64,000 nucleotides of DNA from assembly GCA_900109895.1 (NCBI GenBank), contig FOBR01000002.1:186001-250000 (forward strand), in the 5' to 3' direction. Shown one piece after another: positions 16,729 to 26,268 of the stretch. Below the pieces are notes generated by a model that was not told the origin of the DNA, ran no database searches, and saw only the letters and a list, made by a program, of their open reading frames with translations. Positions within the stretch are counted from its first letter, which is position 1, and each line of letters opens with the position of its first letter. Position numbers and translations under genes: made by a program. This DNA comes from a bacterium A37T11 (GTDB lineage: Bacteria; Bacteroidota; Bacteroidia; Sphingobacteriales; Sphingobacteriaceae).

Positions 16729-17442
16729 TTACAGTAGTTTAATTTTGATATCGCGATAAGCAACGATGTGGCCATGATCCTGTAGGGAGATCTTACCAGT
16801 AGGGTATTTAGCGAAATTAGGCCAGGTCTTAAATTTGCTTTTGTTTAATAATGTATTCCATTCTTCCGATCCGATTTTTACATGGGCGGTTTGAATACCG
16901 TTTAGCCAAAGGGTAATTTCTCCGTTTTTTTTCAGGATTCGCGCCTTATTCCATTCGCCAACTGCCTTGGGTTTTGATACTTCACGACTTCCTATTAAGT
17001 CATACAGGGTCCCGGCCAGATGATTGGGAAGCTTATTGTCACTAGCACCAATATTGTCCAAGACTTGCATTTCAATACCAGTATCATAAGTTTGTCCAAA
17101 TTTTGGGTCTTCTTTGATTCCGAAAATAATACCACTATTGCCTTCAGGGGAGATTTTCCATTCCAATTGCAGATCGTAGTTTTCGTATTCACTATTGGTG
17201 ACCAAGTCGCCATGGTCTGCCTGTGGGGCATCCGGGTTAAAGGTTAGTGCGCCGTCTTTCACAATCCATGCCGATCCGGCTTTGTCTTTTTGATAAGTGT
17301 GCCATCCATTGGTGGTGGTACCGTCAAATAATAGTTTCCACCCTTGTTGCTTTTCCTTTTTGCTGAGAACATTTTGGCCATGTACGGGCAAGAGACTTGT
17401 TATCAACAATCCGGCGCAGCACAACAATGCATTTTTTTTCAT
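16729..17442 (-). CDS. Secreted DUF1080 (3-keto-disaccharide hydrolase-like) protein
   Basis: 237 residues with a signal peptide (MKKNALLCCAGLLITSLLPVHG). The family stretches GWKLLFDGTTTNGWHTY, EWKISPEGNSGIIFGI, YDTGIEMQVLDN and the closing IVAYRDIKIKLL are all present. DUF1080 is a concanavalin-like fold found in secreted or lipid-anchored proteins of Bacteroidota; some members hydrolyse 3-keto-glycosides. A second member lies at 33378-34103. The gene converges on the response regulator and shares its terminator. Catalytic residues cannot be assigned by eye. Confidence 0.88.
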   Translation of the reverse strand: MKKNALLCCAGLLITSLLPVHGQNVLSKKEKQQGWKLLFDGTTTNGWHTYQKDKAGSAWIVKDGALTFNPDAPQADHGDLVTNSEYENYDLQLEWKISPEGNSGIIFGIKEDPKFGQTYDTGIEMQVLDNIGASDNKLPNHLAGTLYDLIGSREVSKPKAVGEWNKARILKKNGEITLWLNGIQTAHVKIGSEEWNTLLNKSKFKTWPNFAKYPTGKISLQDHGHIVAYRDIKIKLL

Positions 17443-17568
17443 GATCTTGTAATTATTGATTTAAAAATTTGTCTAAAATACAAAACAATTATTTAGCGCC
17501 AGATAATTTTAACTTTTAGCGGCATTTTAGCTGGAATGTTTATCTTTACGACCACACAAATAATCGGT

Positions 17569-19908
17569 ATGCCGCTTAAAGACGCCAATATAAGATTTTT
17601 ATTATGCATAACAGTAGCCATCCTTTACACCATACCGGTCTTCTCCCAACAGACATATATTATTAGCGGTACACTTCGTGACGGTGGAAGCGGTGAAAAA
17701 TTGGTAGGCGCTACCATTCGTACGGATAAGCCTGTTTCAGGCTCCAGTACCAGCAACAATTATGGGTTTTATTCCCTGAGCCTGCCTCAAGACGCATATG
17801 ACTTGCAGATTTCGTATGTCGGTTATCAGACGGTAACCCTTAGGGTCAGCTTAGACAGCAATATCCGGCTGGATATCGAATTGTTTCGTGGCGAGGTACT
17901 GAACGAAGTGGTAGTCAACGCCGTGAATCGCAAAGAGCAGCTGGAAACACCACAAATGGGAGTCGCCAAACTATCCATCAAAGAGATTAACCAGGTTCCG
18001 GTATTATTGGGAGAAAAAGATGTCATGAAAACCATCCAACTGATGCCTGGGGTATTGTCTGGAGGGGAGGGCAGCAGCGGTTTTTTTGTTAGGGGAGGAT
18101 CTGCCGATCAAAACCTCATTTTACTGGACGAAGCGACGGTATATAATGCATCACACCTGTTGGGATTTTTTTCTACTTTTAATTCAGATGCCATCAAAGA
18201 CGTGAATTTGTATAAAGGAAGCATGCCGGCACAATATGGCGGGCGACTAGCATCCGTATTGGATGTGAGCATGCTGGACGGTAACAACAAAAAATTTACG
18301 GCGGAAGGTGGTGTTGGCTTAATCGCATCAAGGCTGAAAGTGGAAGGGCCAATAGTTAGGAATAAAGGTTCTTTCATGATCAGCGGCCGTCGGACTTATG
18401 CTGACCTATTTCTTAAACTATCTTCTGATAGTTCAGTAAATAATAGCAGGTTATACTTTTATGATTTAAACCTAAAAGCAAATTATCAAATCAATGTGGA
18501 TAATACGTTGTATGCTTCCGGTTATTTTGGAAAAGATGTGCTCGGTTATGCCGATGAGTTTGGCTTTGACTGGGGCAATGCTACCGCGACCGTGCGATTA
18601 AACCATGTATTCAATAGCAAGCTCTTCTCTAATACCACGTTAATATATAGCGATTTTAAATATAATGTACATATCAATAACGACGACAATAATTTTAAGG
18701 TCGCCTCCCGCATACGCAATTTTAACCTAAAAGAAGACTTTCAGAATTTTGCGGGCAACAGGAGCATGGTCCGTTTTGGCGTAAATGTGCTTCAACAGCA
18801 GATTTCGCCGGCGGGAATCGATGCCGATGAAAATTCAACCATTAACAGCCTGAATATTGAAGACCGCAAAGCAGTCGAAGTAGCCGCTTATGTTTCCCAC
18901 GAATGGAAGCCATTGGATCAGCTAAGCTTAATCTATGGGGTGAGGTTAAACAGCTTTCTGCTTTTGGGTCCCGGCACTTTTCGTACATATGATGCTGACG
19001 GGGATGTAGCTACCGAAAAAAATTACGCGAGTGGACGGTTGGTTAAACAATATTATACACCGGAGCCTCGTATTTCGCTTAACTACCGATTAAATGAGAT
19101 GAGCAGCGTGAAGGCTGCCTACAACCGTACATCACAAAATTTACATCAGTTATCTAATTCAACTACTTCCTTACCTACAGATGCCTGGGTCATGAGTAGC
19201 AACAACATTAAACCCGAAACAGCAAACCAGGGATCTATGGGCTATTACCGTAATTTCAGCCATGATCGCTATGAGTTTTCTGCAGAAGTCTATTATAAGG
19301 ATATGAAGAATCAAATTGACTATCGTAGCGGGGCAGACCTACAGGCCAATGAATATGTTGAAGCAGACTTGGTGTACGGACGGGGAAGAGCTTATGGGTT
19401 AGAATTATACCTAAAAAAGCGGGAAGGGCGTTTTAATGGATGGATCAGTTATACCTTATCGCGCAGTGAGCGCCAATTTGATGCGATCGATAAGGGTGCT
19501 TGGTTTGTAGCAAGACAAGACCGCATACACGACGTAGACATAGTGGGTATCTATAAATTGTCCTCACGTTGGAGTTTTTCTGGCACTTTTGTCTACAGCA
19601 CAGGCAACGCAGCCACATTCCCCAGCGGTAAGTATGTGGTAGGAGGGCTTACTACCTGGTACTATACCGAGCGTAACGGCTACCGTATGCCCGCCTACAA
19701 CCGGCTGGACCTGGGTGCCACACTTGAGTCAAAACCGGGCAAAAAATTTCAGTCAAGCTGGACCTTTGGCCTGTACAATGTCTACAACCGTAAAAACGCT
19801 TACGTAATTGAATTCCGCGAGAATGAAAATAACGCAAATATCACCGAGGCAAACCGCATAGCGCTTTTTGGCATCATCCCTTCGGTTACCTGGAACTTTA
19901 AATTTTAA
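17569..19908 (+). CDS. TonB-dependent outer-membrane receptor with carboxypeptidase-like domain
   Basis: About 779 residues from the ATG at 17569; an ATG at 17536 is less likely because a TATCTTTA promoter-like motif (17541-17548) lies between them. A signal peptide ends near VFSQ. A carboxypeptidase-regulatory-like domain follows (ISGTLRDGGSGEKLVGATI to the YVGYQTVTL region), then the plug (GGEGSSGFFVRGGSADQNLILLD cut here into conserved segments around RGGSADQN and YGGRLASVLDV) and a C-terminal beta-barrel ending WNFKF. It imports an unknown ligand in a TonB-driven way. The DUF4249 gene begins 3 bp after its stop, the usual FecA-type receptor/lipoprotein pair of Bacteroidota; no anti-sigma/sigma pair is adjacent. 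Confidence 0.93.
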   Translation: MPLKDANIRFLLCITVAILYTIPVFSQQTYIISGTLRDGGSGEKLVGATIRTDKPVSGSSTSNNYGFYSLSLPQDAYDLQISYVGYQTVTLRVSLDSNIRLDIELFRGEVLNEVVVNAVNRKEQLETPQMGVAKLSIKEINQVPVLLGEKDVMKTIQLMPGVLSGGEGSSGFFVRGGSADQNLILLDEATVYNASHLLGFFSTFNSDAIKDVNLYKGSMPAQYGGRLASVLDVSMLDGNNKKFTAEGGVGLIASRLKVEGPIVRNKGSFMISGRRTYADLFLKLSSDSSVNNSRLYFYDLNLKANYQINVDNTLYASGYFGKDVLGYADEFGFDWGNATATVRLNHVFNSKLFSNTTLIYSDFKYNVHINNDDNNFKVASRIRNFNLKEDFQNFAGNRSMVRFGVNVLQQQISPAGIDADENSTINSLNIEDRKAVEVAAYVSHEWKPLDQLSLIYGVRLNSFLLLGPGTFRTYDADGDVATEKNYASGRLVKQYYTPEPRISLNYRLNEMSSVKAAYNRTSQNLHQLSNSTTSLPTDAWVMSSNNIKPETANQGSMGYYRNFSHDRYEFSAEVYYKDMKNQIDYRSGADLQANEYVEADLVYGRGRAYGLELYLKKREGRFNGWISYTLSRSERQFDAIDKGAWFVARQDRIHDVDIVGIYKLSSRWSFSGTFVYSTGNAATFPSGKYVVGGLTTWYYTERNGYRMPAYNRLDLGATLESKPGKKFQSSWTFGLYNVYNRKNAYVIEFRENENNANITEANRIALFGIIPSVTWNFKF

Positions 19909-19911
19909 ACT

Positions 19912-20739
19912 ATGAAACTTCCCTTTCGATCAATTGGGTATTTATTAGCATCGCTTGTGATGACATTATTGCAATCTTCCTGTGAAGACGTCATCGACTT
20001 GGGCCTGAACAATGCTGCGCCAAAACTGGTCATCGAAGGTTGGGTTGATGATGTGGCAGGCCCCTCGGTTACCATTTCTAAAACAACGGCATTCACTGCA
20101 GACCTGAGCGAAAATCCGCAGCAGGTTTTATCAGGTGCCACAGTGACCCTCACAGATAATTATGGACATACTGCTGTGCTGACCGATAAGGTGACCCCTG
20201 GACAGTATAGGGTAGAGGAAGCTGCAAATTTCCTCGGCAAACCAGGAAGAACGTATACCCTGAAGGTTGAGGCAGATAGCCAGACCTATCAGGCGGTTTC
20301 TACCATGCCCATACCTGTCCCTATTGACTCGGTTGGCACAGTCACCTCCGACATTTTTGATGGGGAGCGCAAAGGGGCGGGTTTGTTGTTTACTGACCCC
20401 CCGGGGGTTAAAAATCAATACCGCTATGAGGTTTGGGTCAATGATGTATTTCTTAAAACGATCTTTATTTACAATGACAAGTACAATGATGGAAAAACCA
20501 TCACCCGTGAACTGATCGACTTTGAAGAAGATGACGATGATAAAAAAATTGTGATCGGTGATAGGGTACGGGTAAATATATACAATATCGATGAAGCGGT
20601 CTACAAATATTGGTTTTCGTTGGATGAAAACAATCCTGGAAGCGCGGCCCCAGGCAATCCGGTATCCAATATTAGCAATGGCGCACTTGGGTATTTTAGT
20701 GCACAAACTTCACAACAGGTGGAGTTAATTATCCAATAA
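19912..20739 (+). CDS. DUF4249 family lipoprotein, partner of the TonB receptor
   Basis: 275 residues with a lipoprotein signal: a hydrophobic stretch leads to the lipobox LQSSC, followed by EDVIDL, the typical DUF4249 opening. Further family stretches are KLVIEGWVDD, LSGATVTLTDNYG and YTLKVEADSQTYQAV. It starts 3 bp after the receptor stop, so the two are co-transcribed; the lipoprotein is expected on the outer-membrane surface assisting ligand capture. An acidic stretch (FEEDDDDKK, about 203-212) is notable. It converges on yceH with 9 bp between stops. Ligand unknown. Confidence 0.85.
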   Translation: MKLPFRSIGYLLASLVMTLLQSSCEDVIDLGLNNAAPKLVIEGWVDDVAGPSVTISKTTAFTADLSENPQQVLSGATVTLTDNYGHTAVLTDKVTPGQYRVEEAANFLGKPGRTYTLKVEADSQTYQAVSTMPIPVPIDSVGTVTSDIFDGERKGAGLLFTDPPGVKNQYRYEVWVNDVFLKTIFIYNDKYNDGKTITRELIDFEEDDDDKKIVIGDRVRVNIYNIDEAVYKYWFSLDENNPGSAAPGNPVSNISNGALGYFSAQTSQQVELIIQ

Positions 20740-20748
20740 TTAGGTGTT

Positions 20749-21405
20749 TTAACCCAACAATTCCTTCATGAGCTTTTCAAAAGCCTCTTTTAGTTCGGCT
20801 AGTTCCTGTTCCAGTACTATTACCCGTTGCTCCAATGCCCCGTGGTGAACAGATTGAGAACCTTCCGCATCATCGAAGAAATCTTCAGGATTGGGCATAC
20901 CTCCCAGCAAATGGATGTAACGAACTTCCTTTTGCCCGGGTCTCTTTGGTAATTGTGCAATAAGTACAGGGTCTTCGGTGGCTAGTTTGTCCAAATGTAC
21001 TTGAACTTCTTCCAACGTCTCAAAATTGAACATGCGGCCAGAGTTTGTATTAATTTCACCGACAGTAAGAGGCCCTCTTAGTAACAATAGGCCAATTATG
21101 GCTAGTTCGGCAGGGATAAGTGGATAGACCACTGCAAGGTTATGCTTGTATTTTACCACACGGCTTGATCCACCTGTTGCAGTAGCAATGAGCCCTTTTT
21201 TTTTCAGCAGGTCAAGCGTTTCGATGATAATATTTTCGTCATAATTGACCACAGGTTTTCGGCTGGTCTTTTGATTACAGGCGGCCTGCAGGCTATTTAA
21301 TGTTAACGGATAATATTCCGGCGTTGTGCGGCTTTTCTCAATAAGTGCACCAAGCACCCGTATTTCCTCCGGGTTTAACACCGGAATGGGTTTTTTATCT
21401 TCCAT
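20749..21405 (-). CDS. yceH: YceH family (DUF480) winged-helix protein
   Basis: 218 residues. Family stretches include LNPEEIRVLGALIEKSRTTPEYYPLTLN near the start (seen as RVLGALIEKS and PEYYPLTLN), AACNQKTSR, LLLRGPLTVGEI and KLATEDPVLIAQLPKRPGQKE in part. Two winged-helix domains are followed by a C-terminal coiled coil (EQRVIVLEQELAELKEAFEK region). The family is broadly conserved but has no agreed function. It lies 59 bp after the WD40 gene at the far end of the histidine cluster and may be read from the same transcript. Confidence 0.88.
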   Translation of the reverse strand: MEDKKPIPVLNPEEIRVLGALIEKSRTTPEYYPLTLNSLQAACNQKTSRKPVVNYDENIIIETLDLLKKKGLIATATGGSSRVVKYKHNLAVVYPLIPAELAIIGLLLLRGPLTVGEINTNSGRMFNFETLEEVQVHLDKLATEDPVLIAQLPKRPGQKEVRYIHLLGGMPNPEDFFDDAEGSQSVHHGALEQRVIVLEQELAELKEAFEKLMKELLG

Positions 21406-21464
21406 TTTTATTAGAGTTGTCTCTTCTTTATAAGGTCCATTGCCTTCTTTAACTATGGAGCTTT

Positions 21465-22397
21465 TCAGCCAATGTTCAGGTCCACATTCCAGACCATGGC
21501 CTTTTTATCATCACTTACTGAAACCAATTGCTGGCGGTACGGGTTCCAGATAATGTTATTAATGGAAAGGAGGTGACTGTCAAAGCCCTTTTCAAAACTT
21601 ATAATCCGCAAAAGGCGAAAGTCAAACGAACTCCACAGTTTAATGCTTTTATCCCGGCTGGCGGTGGCAAAAATAGGAAGCACCGGATGATAACTTAGGC
21701 CATAAATACTAAAAAGGTGTGCCACGATATTTTTTTGTAGTGAAAAGTTAATGGTGTCAAAGGCATTAAGCTGCGCATCCCTGCCCCCTGAAAGTAAAAA
21801 ATGCCCGTCGGGTGAAAAGCAAAGCGAGGTAATGCCCATTTGATGGTTCCAGATACAGCGGATATGGCTATAATCATGCGCGTGGTAAAGATTGATTTCT
21901 CCCTTTTTGTCGCCAAAGGCCAGGTACCGCTCGTCCATGCTAATAGCTATGTTGCGAACAGTTTGTGTTGACACGCGGAAATGATATACTAATTTAAAAT
22001 TGGCCAGGTCCCAAACGGAAATGGTACCGTCTTCAGACGAAACCAATAGCTCTGGCTTATTTTTGAATGATTTTATGGAAAAGACCGGAAGCTGGTGGTG
22101 AGTTAGGCGGGCAACCGCCATTCCCGTTCCGGTATCTATGACACTCACCAAACCGCTGCGCTCACCTACGGCCAATAAATGGGTGCCTTCAATGTGATGC
22201 AGGGAATAAACTGACGAACGGACAGGGCATAGTACCCGTTGAAATTTCAAGGTTTGCATGTTCCATTCTACCACCCCTTTGTCATTCCCGGCTGTGTATA
22301 ATTGGGTTACTTCCGGACCATTTTCAACCGCGAATATTGGGTTTTGATGGCCTTCTAATGATGCTGCCCTTTCAATGTTCCAGGGGTTTGCTTCCAT
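21465..22397 (-). CDS. WD40 repeat protein
   Basis: 310 residues without signal peptide. Successive WD40 blades are visible by their closing motifs: VVEWNMQ, ISVWDLA, IKLWSSF and AMVWNVD, with GH/GG-D spacing such as SPDGHFLLSGGRDAQLNAF; about seven blades are expected, forming one beta-propeller. It starts 5 bp after the hisIE stop, so it is very likely in the histidine transcript. Such a gene is not part of the histidine pathway; a scaffold role is possible but nothing in the sequence shows a partner. Confidence 0.88.
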   Translation of the reverse strand: MEANPWNIERAASLEGHQNPIFAVENGPEVTQLYTAGNDKGVVEWNMQTLKFQRVLCPVRSSVYSLHHIEGTHLLAVGERSGLVSVIDTGTGMAVARLTHHQLPVFSIKSFKNKPELLVSSEDGTISVWDLANFKLVYHFRVSTQTVRNIAISMDERYLAFGDKKGEINLYHAHDYSHIRCIWNHQMGITSLCFSPDGHFLLSGGRDAQLNAFDTINFSLQKNIVAHLFSIYGLSYHPVLPIFATASRDKSIKLWSSFDFRLLRIISFEKGFDSHLLSINNIIWNPYRQQLVSVSDDKKAMVWNVDLNIG

Positions 22398-22402
22398 GCG
22401 CC

Positions 22403-22987
22403 TTATTGATGTCTTTTTTCCAAGTTGGCGGCTATACTTGCCAGGGGTATGTTTTTTTCCCTTAACAAAACAAGCAGGTGGAACAGGAGGTCTGATGACT
22501 CATCAATCAAACGCTCTTTAGTCTCGGACAAAGCCGCGATCACCGTTTCAACCCCTTCTTCCCCCACTTTTTGAGCAATCTTATTTAGTCCTTTTTTGCG
22601 CAGCGCATCTACATAAGATCCTTCTTTAGGCTGAACATAGCGGTCATTGACAATGCCCTCCAGCTTAAAAATAAAATTTTGGTCATATTCGGTATTAAAA
22701 CAGCTTCTGGAGCCGGTGTGGCAGGTAGGGCCCGCTGGCTTAGCTTTTATTAGTATAGTATCTTGATCACAGTCTATAAAAGTATTCACTACTTCCAGAA
22801 AATGGCCACTTTCTTCCCCTTTAGTCCAGAGACGCTGTTTGGAACGGGAGAAAAATGTAACCCGTTTTTCAGCCTGCGTTTTGGTCCATGCCTCTTCATT
22901 CATAAATCCCAGCATCAGTACTTCCAGGGTTTGATGATCCTGTATGATAACCGGCACCAATCCATTATCTTTATTAAAATCAATCAT
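22403..22987 (-). CDS. hisIE: Bifunctional phosphoribosyl-AMP cyclohydrolase / phosphoribosyl-ATP pyrophosphatase
   Basis: 194 residues catalysing the second and third steps of histidine synthesis. The N-terminal HisI domain (about 1-100) has the zinc and active-site region DCDQDTILIKAKPAGPTCH and GSRSCF; the C-terminal HisE domain (about 110-194) has YVDALRKKGLNKIAQKVGEE and the metal-binding helix around ESSDLLFHLLVLL. The order HisI-HisE in one chain is usual in Bacteroidota. It follows hisF with 14 bp between them and is the last pathway gene of the operon. Confidence 0.95.
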   Translation of the reverse strand: MIDFNKDNGLVPVIIQDHQTLEVLMLGFMNEEAWTKTQAEKRVTFFSRSKQRLWTKGEESGHFLEVVNTFIDCDQDTILIKAKPAGPTCHTGSRSCFNTEYDQNFIFKLEGIVNDRYVQPKEGSYVDALRKKGLNKIAQKVGEEGVETVIAALSETKERLIDESSDLLFHLLVLLREKNIPLASIAANLEKRHQ

Positions 22988-23001
22988 TATAGTCTTTTCT
23001 A

Positions 23002-23793
23002 TTATAACCGTACATCTATTCCATGATTATTGAGCTCCTTTTTTAATTCGGGAATTAAAATTTCGCCGTAGTGAAATACCGAGGCCGCCAAAGCGGCATC
23101 CACACCGGCTTCCTTAAACACATCAATGAAGTGCTCTACACTGCCAGCACCACCAGAAGCGATTAAGGGTATATGAAGCTCGTCATTGATTTTCTTTAAC
23201 AACTGAAGATCAAACCCATTTTTCGTTCCGTCGTGGTCCATGGACGTAAGCAATATCTCTCCGGCACCACGGCTTTCGGCCTCCCTGATCCAATGTTCGG
23301 TCTCCAAGTCTGTCTTAAGACGTCCACCATTCAGGTGCACATAGTTCCGGCCATCTATCAGGCGTGTATCTACAGCCACTACTACAAATTGAACCCCAAA
23401 AGCATTTGCCAGATCATTAATAAGCCCAGGATTCCGGACAGCAGCAGAATTGATGGAAATTTTATCGGCCCCCGAATTCAGCAGTATATCCGCATCTGCC
23501 AATTCATTAATGCCGCCACCAATGGTAAAGGGTATATTGATCTCCCTGGCGACAGCTTTGACCAGTTCCACCATGGTTTTGCGGCGTTCATGCGTGGCCG
23601 TGATATCCAGAAAAACCAATTCATCTGCGCCATTTCGGGAATATTGCCAGGCCAGTTCTACAGGGTCGCCTGCATCACGCAGATCGACAAAATTTACCCC
23701 CTTTACGGTGCGGCCGTTTTTGACATCCAGGCAGGGAATAATGCGTTTTGCTACGCCGCGGTCTAAAAACTGATCAGTGAGCGAAGGTTCCAT
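23002..23793 (-). CDS. hisF: Imidazole glycerol phosphate synthase cyclase subunit
   Basis: 263 residues, about 10 more than usual. The (beta/alpha)8 barrel has the first catalytic Asp in [17 protein letters not shown] and the second in [15 protein letters not shown]. It converts PRFAR with ammonia from HisH into IGP and AICAR. The ATG at 23793 lies inside the hisA 3' end, giving a 31-bp overlap; the extra residues [14 protein letters not shown] precede the normal AKRIIPCLD opening, and no better start codon is available between them. Confidence 0.95.
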   Translation of the reverse strand: MEPSLTDQFLDRGVAKRIIPCLDVKNGRTVKGVNFVDLRDAGDPVELAWQYSRNGADELVFLDITATHERRKTMVELVKAVAREINIPFTIGGGINELADADILLNSGADKISINSAAVRNPGLINDLANAFGVQFVVVAVDTRLIDGRNYVHLNGGRLKTDLETEHWIREAESRGAGEILLTSMDHDGTKNGFDLQLLKKINDELHIPLIASGGAGSVEHFIDVFKEAGVDAALAASVFHYGEILIPELKKELNNHGIDVRL

Positions 23794-24512
23794 TGCTGTA
23801 TTTCTTCGATGCTGATACGGTTTTCGTAAATAGCCTTTCCAACTACACAGGCTTCAACACGGATCTTATCAAGCGCTTCAATGTCTTCCATCGAACTGAT
23901 GCCCCCGGAAGCAATTAATTTGATAATGGGGGAATGGTCCAGCAATTTCTGGTATAAATCAACGCCAGCCCCTCCCAGTTTGCCATCTTTATTAATATCA
24001 GTACATAAAAAGCGGAAGAAGCCCAGAGATAAGCAACGGTCGATGTAATCCATTAACTTTACGGGAGAACTTTCCACCCAACCTGAATATTTGATCACTT
24101 CATCCAACACATCAATGGCGATGACGATATGATCGGCATATTTTTGTTTACCATAATTCAGTTCGCTCAGCTCATCCAAAAACTCAGGGTTAGTAATAGC
24201 TTGTGTGCCAACAATGACCCGATGAATACCGGCATCGATCAGTTCTTTAACCTTTTCTATACTTCGTACGCCGCCACCATACTGCACTTTCATTTCTGTT
24301 TTGCGCGCCACATCAAAAAGATGTTCTTGATTACTAAAATCGCCTTTTGCGCCATTCAGGTCAATGATATGAACCAGCTCAGTTCCATTAGCCTGGTATT
24401 TTTCAATCACATCTTCCAGGTTTACACCATAGTTAGTGACTTCATTATAGTTGCCTTCGCGCAGCCTGACCACCTGTTTATCGAGAATGTCGATTGCCGG
24501 AATGATATACAT
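23763..24512 (-). CDS. hisA: ProFAR isomerase
   Basis: About 249 residues from the ATG at 24512, which gives the standard opening [17 protein letters not shown]; an in-frame ATG at 24554 would overlap hisH and is rejected. The barrel carries the catalytic Asp pair in AIDILD and [11 protein letters not shown] and the phosphate loop ASGGISS. It isomerises ProFAR to PRFAR, the substrate of HisF-HisH, whose genes flank it. It starts 16 bp after hisH and its 3' end overlaps hisF by 31 bp. Confidence 0.95.
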   Translation of the reverse strand: MYIIPAIDILDKQVVRLREGNYNEVTNYGVNLEDVIEKYQANGTELVHIIDLNGAKGDFSNQEHLFDVARKTEMKVQYGGGVRSIEKVKELIDAGIHRVIVGTQAITNPEFLDELSELNYGKQKYADHIVIAIDVLDEVIKYSGWVESSPVKLMDYIDRCLSLGFFRFLCTDINKDGKLGGAGVDLYQKLLDHSPIIKLIASGGISSMEDIEALDKIRVEACVVGKAIYENRISIEEIQQWNLRSLISF

Positions 24513-24528
24513 ATTTCTATCCTTAATT

Positions 24529-25137
24529 TTACTGGTTGACTGATAAATTTGCAAAATTCATTAATAATTGCTCCCCTGTTGTTCCTGATTTTTCGGGGTG
24601 AAATTGCACTCCGAAAAAATTATCCCGGTGCAATGCCGCAGAAAACCTGATTCCGTATACAGCAAAAGCGGCCGTAAATTTAGGATTATATTCTATAAAA
24701 TAGGAATGTACAAAATAAAAGTATGCATCTTTTTTTATATCCTTGAATAAAGGGTTGTTATCAAGTGGGGAAATCCGGTTCCAACCCATATGAGGCACCT
24801 TGTGTTGGATCCTTCCCTTGAAATTTAACGTGTCAAGAGGTGCAATGTTTAATAAATTTTTATTTCCTTCTTCCGAAAACGCCGTTAATAGCTGCATTCC
24901 TACACAGATACCCAATACAGGTTTGGTGATTTTGGGTATCTCATCGGCCAATCCGCTAGCCACTAATTTGTCCATTGCCACACCTGCGTGCCCTACACCC
25001 GGGATGATGATGTGGCTATAAAGGTTAAAATCGGGTATGTTGTTGATCATACCAAATTCGAGGCCAAGACGTTTCAGTGCTGCCGTTAAGGAAAAAATAT
25101 TCCCCGCCCCATAGTTTACTATTCCTATGTTAGCCAT
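24529..25137 (-). CDS. hisH: Imidazole glycerol phosphate synthase glutaminase subunit
   Basis: 202 residues, a class I glutamine amidotransferase. The nucleophile is Cys78 in LGICVGMQLL and the His-Glu pair is in GVQFHPEKSG. The opening IGIVNYGAGNIFSL is typical. It supplies ammonia to HisF. Its start overlaps the hisB stop by one base (TAATG), indicating translational coupling. Confidence 0.95.
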   Translation of the reverse strand: MANIGIVNYGAGNIFSLTAALKRLGLEFGMINNIPDFNLYSHIIIPGVGHAGVAMDKLVASGLADEIPKITKPVLGICVGMQLLTAFSEEGNKNLLNIAPLDTLNFKGRIQHKVPHMGWNRISPLDNNPLFKDIKKDAYFYFVHSYFIEYNPKFTAAFAVYGIRFSAALHRDNFFGVQFHPEKSGTTGEQLLMNFANLSVNQ

Positions 25138-26267
25138 TATAAAACCCCCTTTGTACTGGGCAACTGCATTTTTTCGACGTCGCGCTTTACAGCCATTTTG
25201 ATTGCTTTGGCAAAGGCCTTAAAGATCGCTTCGATCTTATGGTGCTCATTGGTACCCTCTGCTTTGATATTCAGGTTGCATTTTGCTGCGTCAGAAAAGG
25301 ATTTAAAAAAATGATAAAACATTTCCGTAGGCATGTCGCCCACCTTCTCCCTATGAAACTCAGCTTGCCAAACCAACCAATTTCGTCCACCAAAATCTAT
25401 ACCTACCTGCGCCAGACAGTCATCCATGGGCAGGCAAAATCCATACCGCTCAATGCCGCGTTTATCCCCAAGCGCACCAGCAAAGATCTCCCCTAAGGCG
25501 ATACCCGTATCCTCAATGGTATGGTGTTCATCGATATGCAGGTCGCCCTTAGCCCTTATAAACAGGTCCATGCTGCCATGCCGGGCCAACTGATCGAGCA
25601 TGTGATCAAAAAAGGGTAATCCGGTCTGGATATCGGCTTTTCCGGTCCCATCCAGGTTTAGCGTGATGGCGATGTCCGTTTCGTTAGTCTTACGTCGGTG
25701 CTCTGCATAGCGAGCTCCTAGTTTCAGGAACTCATAGATTTTTTGCCAGTCGGGTGTTTCAAGCGCTACTGTTTTTTGGTCTATCTCGTGGTTTTCTGCA
25801 GCACCCAGCTGGTCGTTGTTGCGCAGCCAAATGGCCTTTGCTCCCAGGTTTTGCGCCAGTTTCACATCATTCACGCGATCGCCGATTACGTAAGATCCCT
25901 CCAAATCGTAGCTATCCGTATTATAATAACCCGTCAGCATAGCCGTTCCAGGTTTTCGGGTAGGTGCATTTTCATGTGGAAAAGTACGGTCAATATGTTC
26001 CGCAGCAAAGACCACCCCTTCCCCGGCAAAAGTGTCTAATATGAACCGATGTACGGGCCAAAAATTGGCTTCCGGATGTGAATCCGTACCCAAGCCGTCC
26101 TGATTACTCACCAATACCAGCTCGTAATCCAGTTCACGGGCTATGCGCGGTAGGTATTGCAATGCACCGGGATAAAACTTCAATTTGGCAAAAGAATCGA
26201 TTTGCTCGTCTTCAGGCTCCTGGATCAGGGTGCCATCCCTGTCAATGAATAAAACTTTTTTGTGCAT
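25137..26267 (-). CDS. hisB: Bifunctional histidinol-phosphatase / imidazoleglycerol-phosphate dehydratase
   Basis: 376 residues. The N-terminal HAD phosphatase domain (about 1-165) begins [14 protein letters not shown] with the nucleophile Asp9 and acid/base Asp11; the C-terminal dehydratase domain (about 185-376) has [30 protein letters not shown] and [15 protein letters not shown] with the metal-binding histidines. This fusion covers two separated steps of histidine synthesis and is found in Enterobacteria and Bacteroidota. It starts one base before the hisC stop region ends (1-bp gap) and overlaps hisH by one base. Confidence 0.96.
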   Translation of the reverse strand: MHKKVLFIDRDGTLIQEPEDEQIDSFAKLKFYPGALQYLPRIARELDYELVLVSNQDGLGTDSHPEANFWPVHRFILDTFAGEGVVFAAEHIDRTFPHENAPTRKPGTAMLTGYYNTDSYDLEGSYVIGDRVNDVKLAQNLGAKAIWLRNNDQLGAAENHEIDQKTVALETPDWQKIYEFLKLGARYAEHRRKTNETDIAITLNLDGTGKADIQTGLPFFDHMLDQLARHGSMDLFIRAKGDLHIDEHHTIEDTGIALGEIFAGALGDKRGIERYGFCLPMDDCLAQVGIDFGGRNWLVWQAEFHREKVGDMPTEMFYHFFKSFSDAAKCNLNIKAEGTNEHHKIEAIFKAFAKAIKMAVKRDVEKMQLPSTKGVL

Positions 26268-26268
26268 G

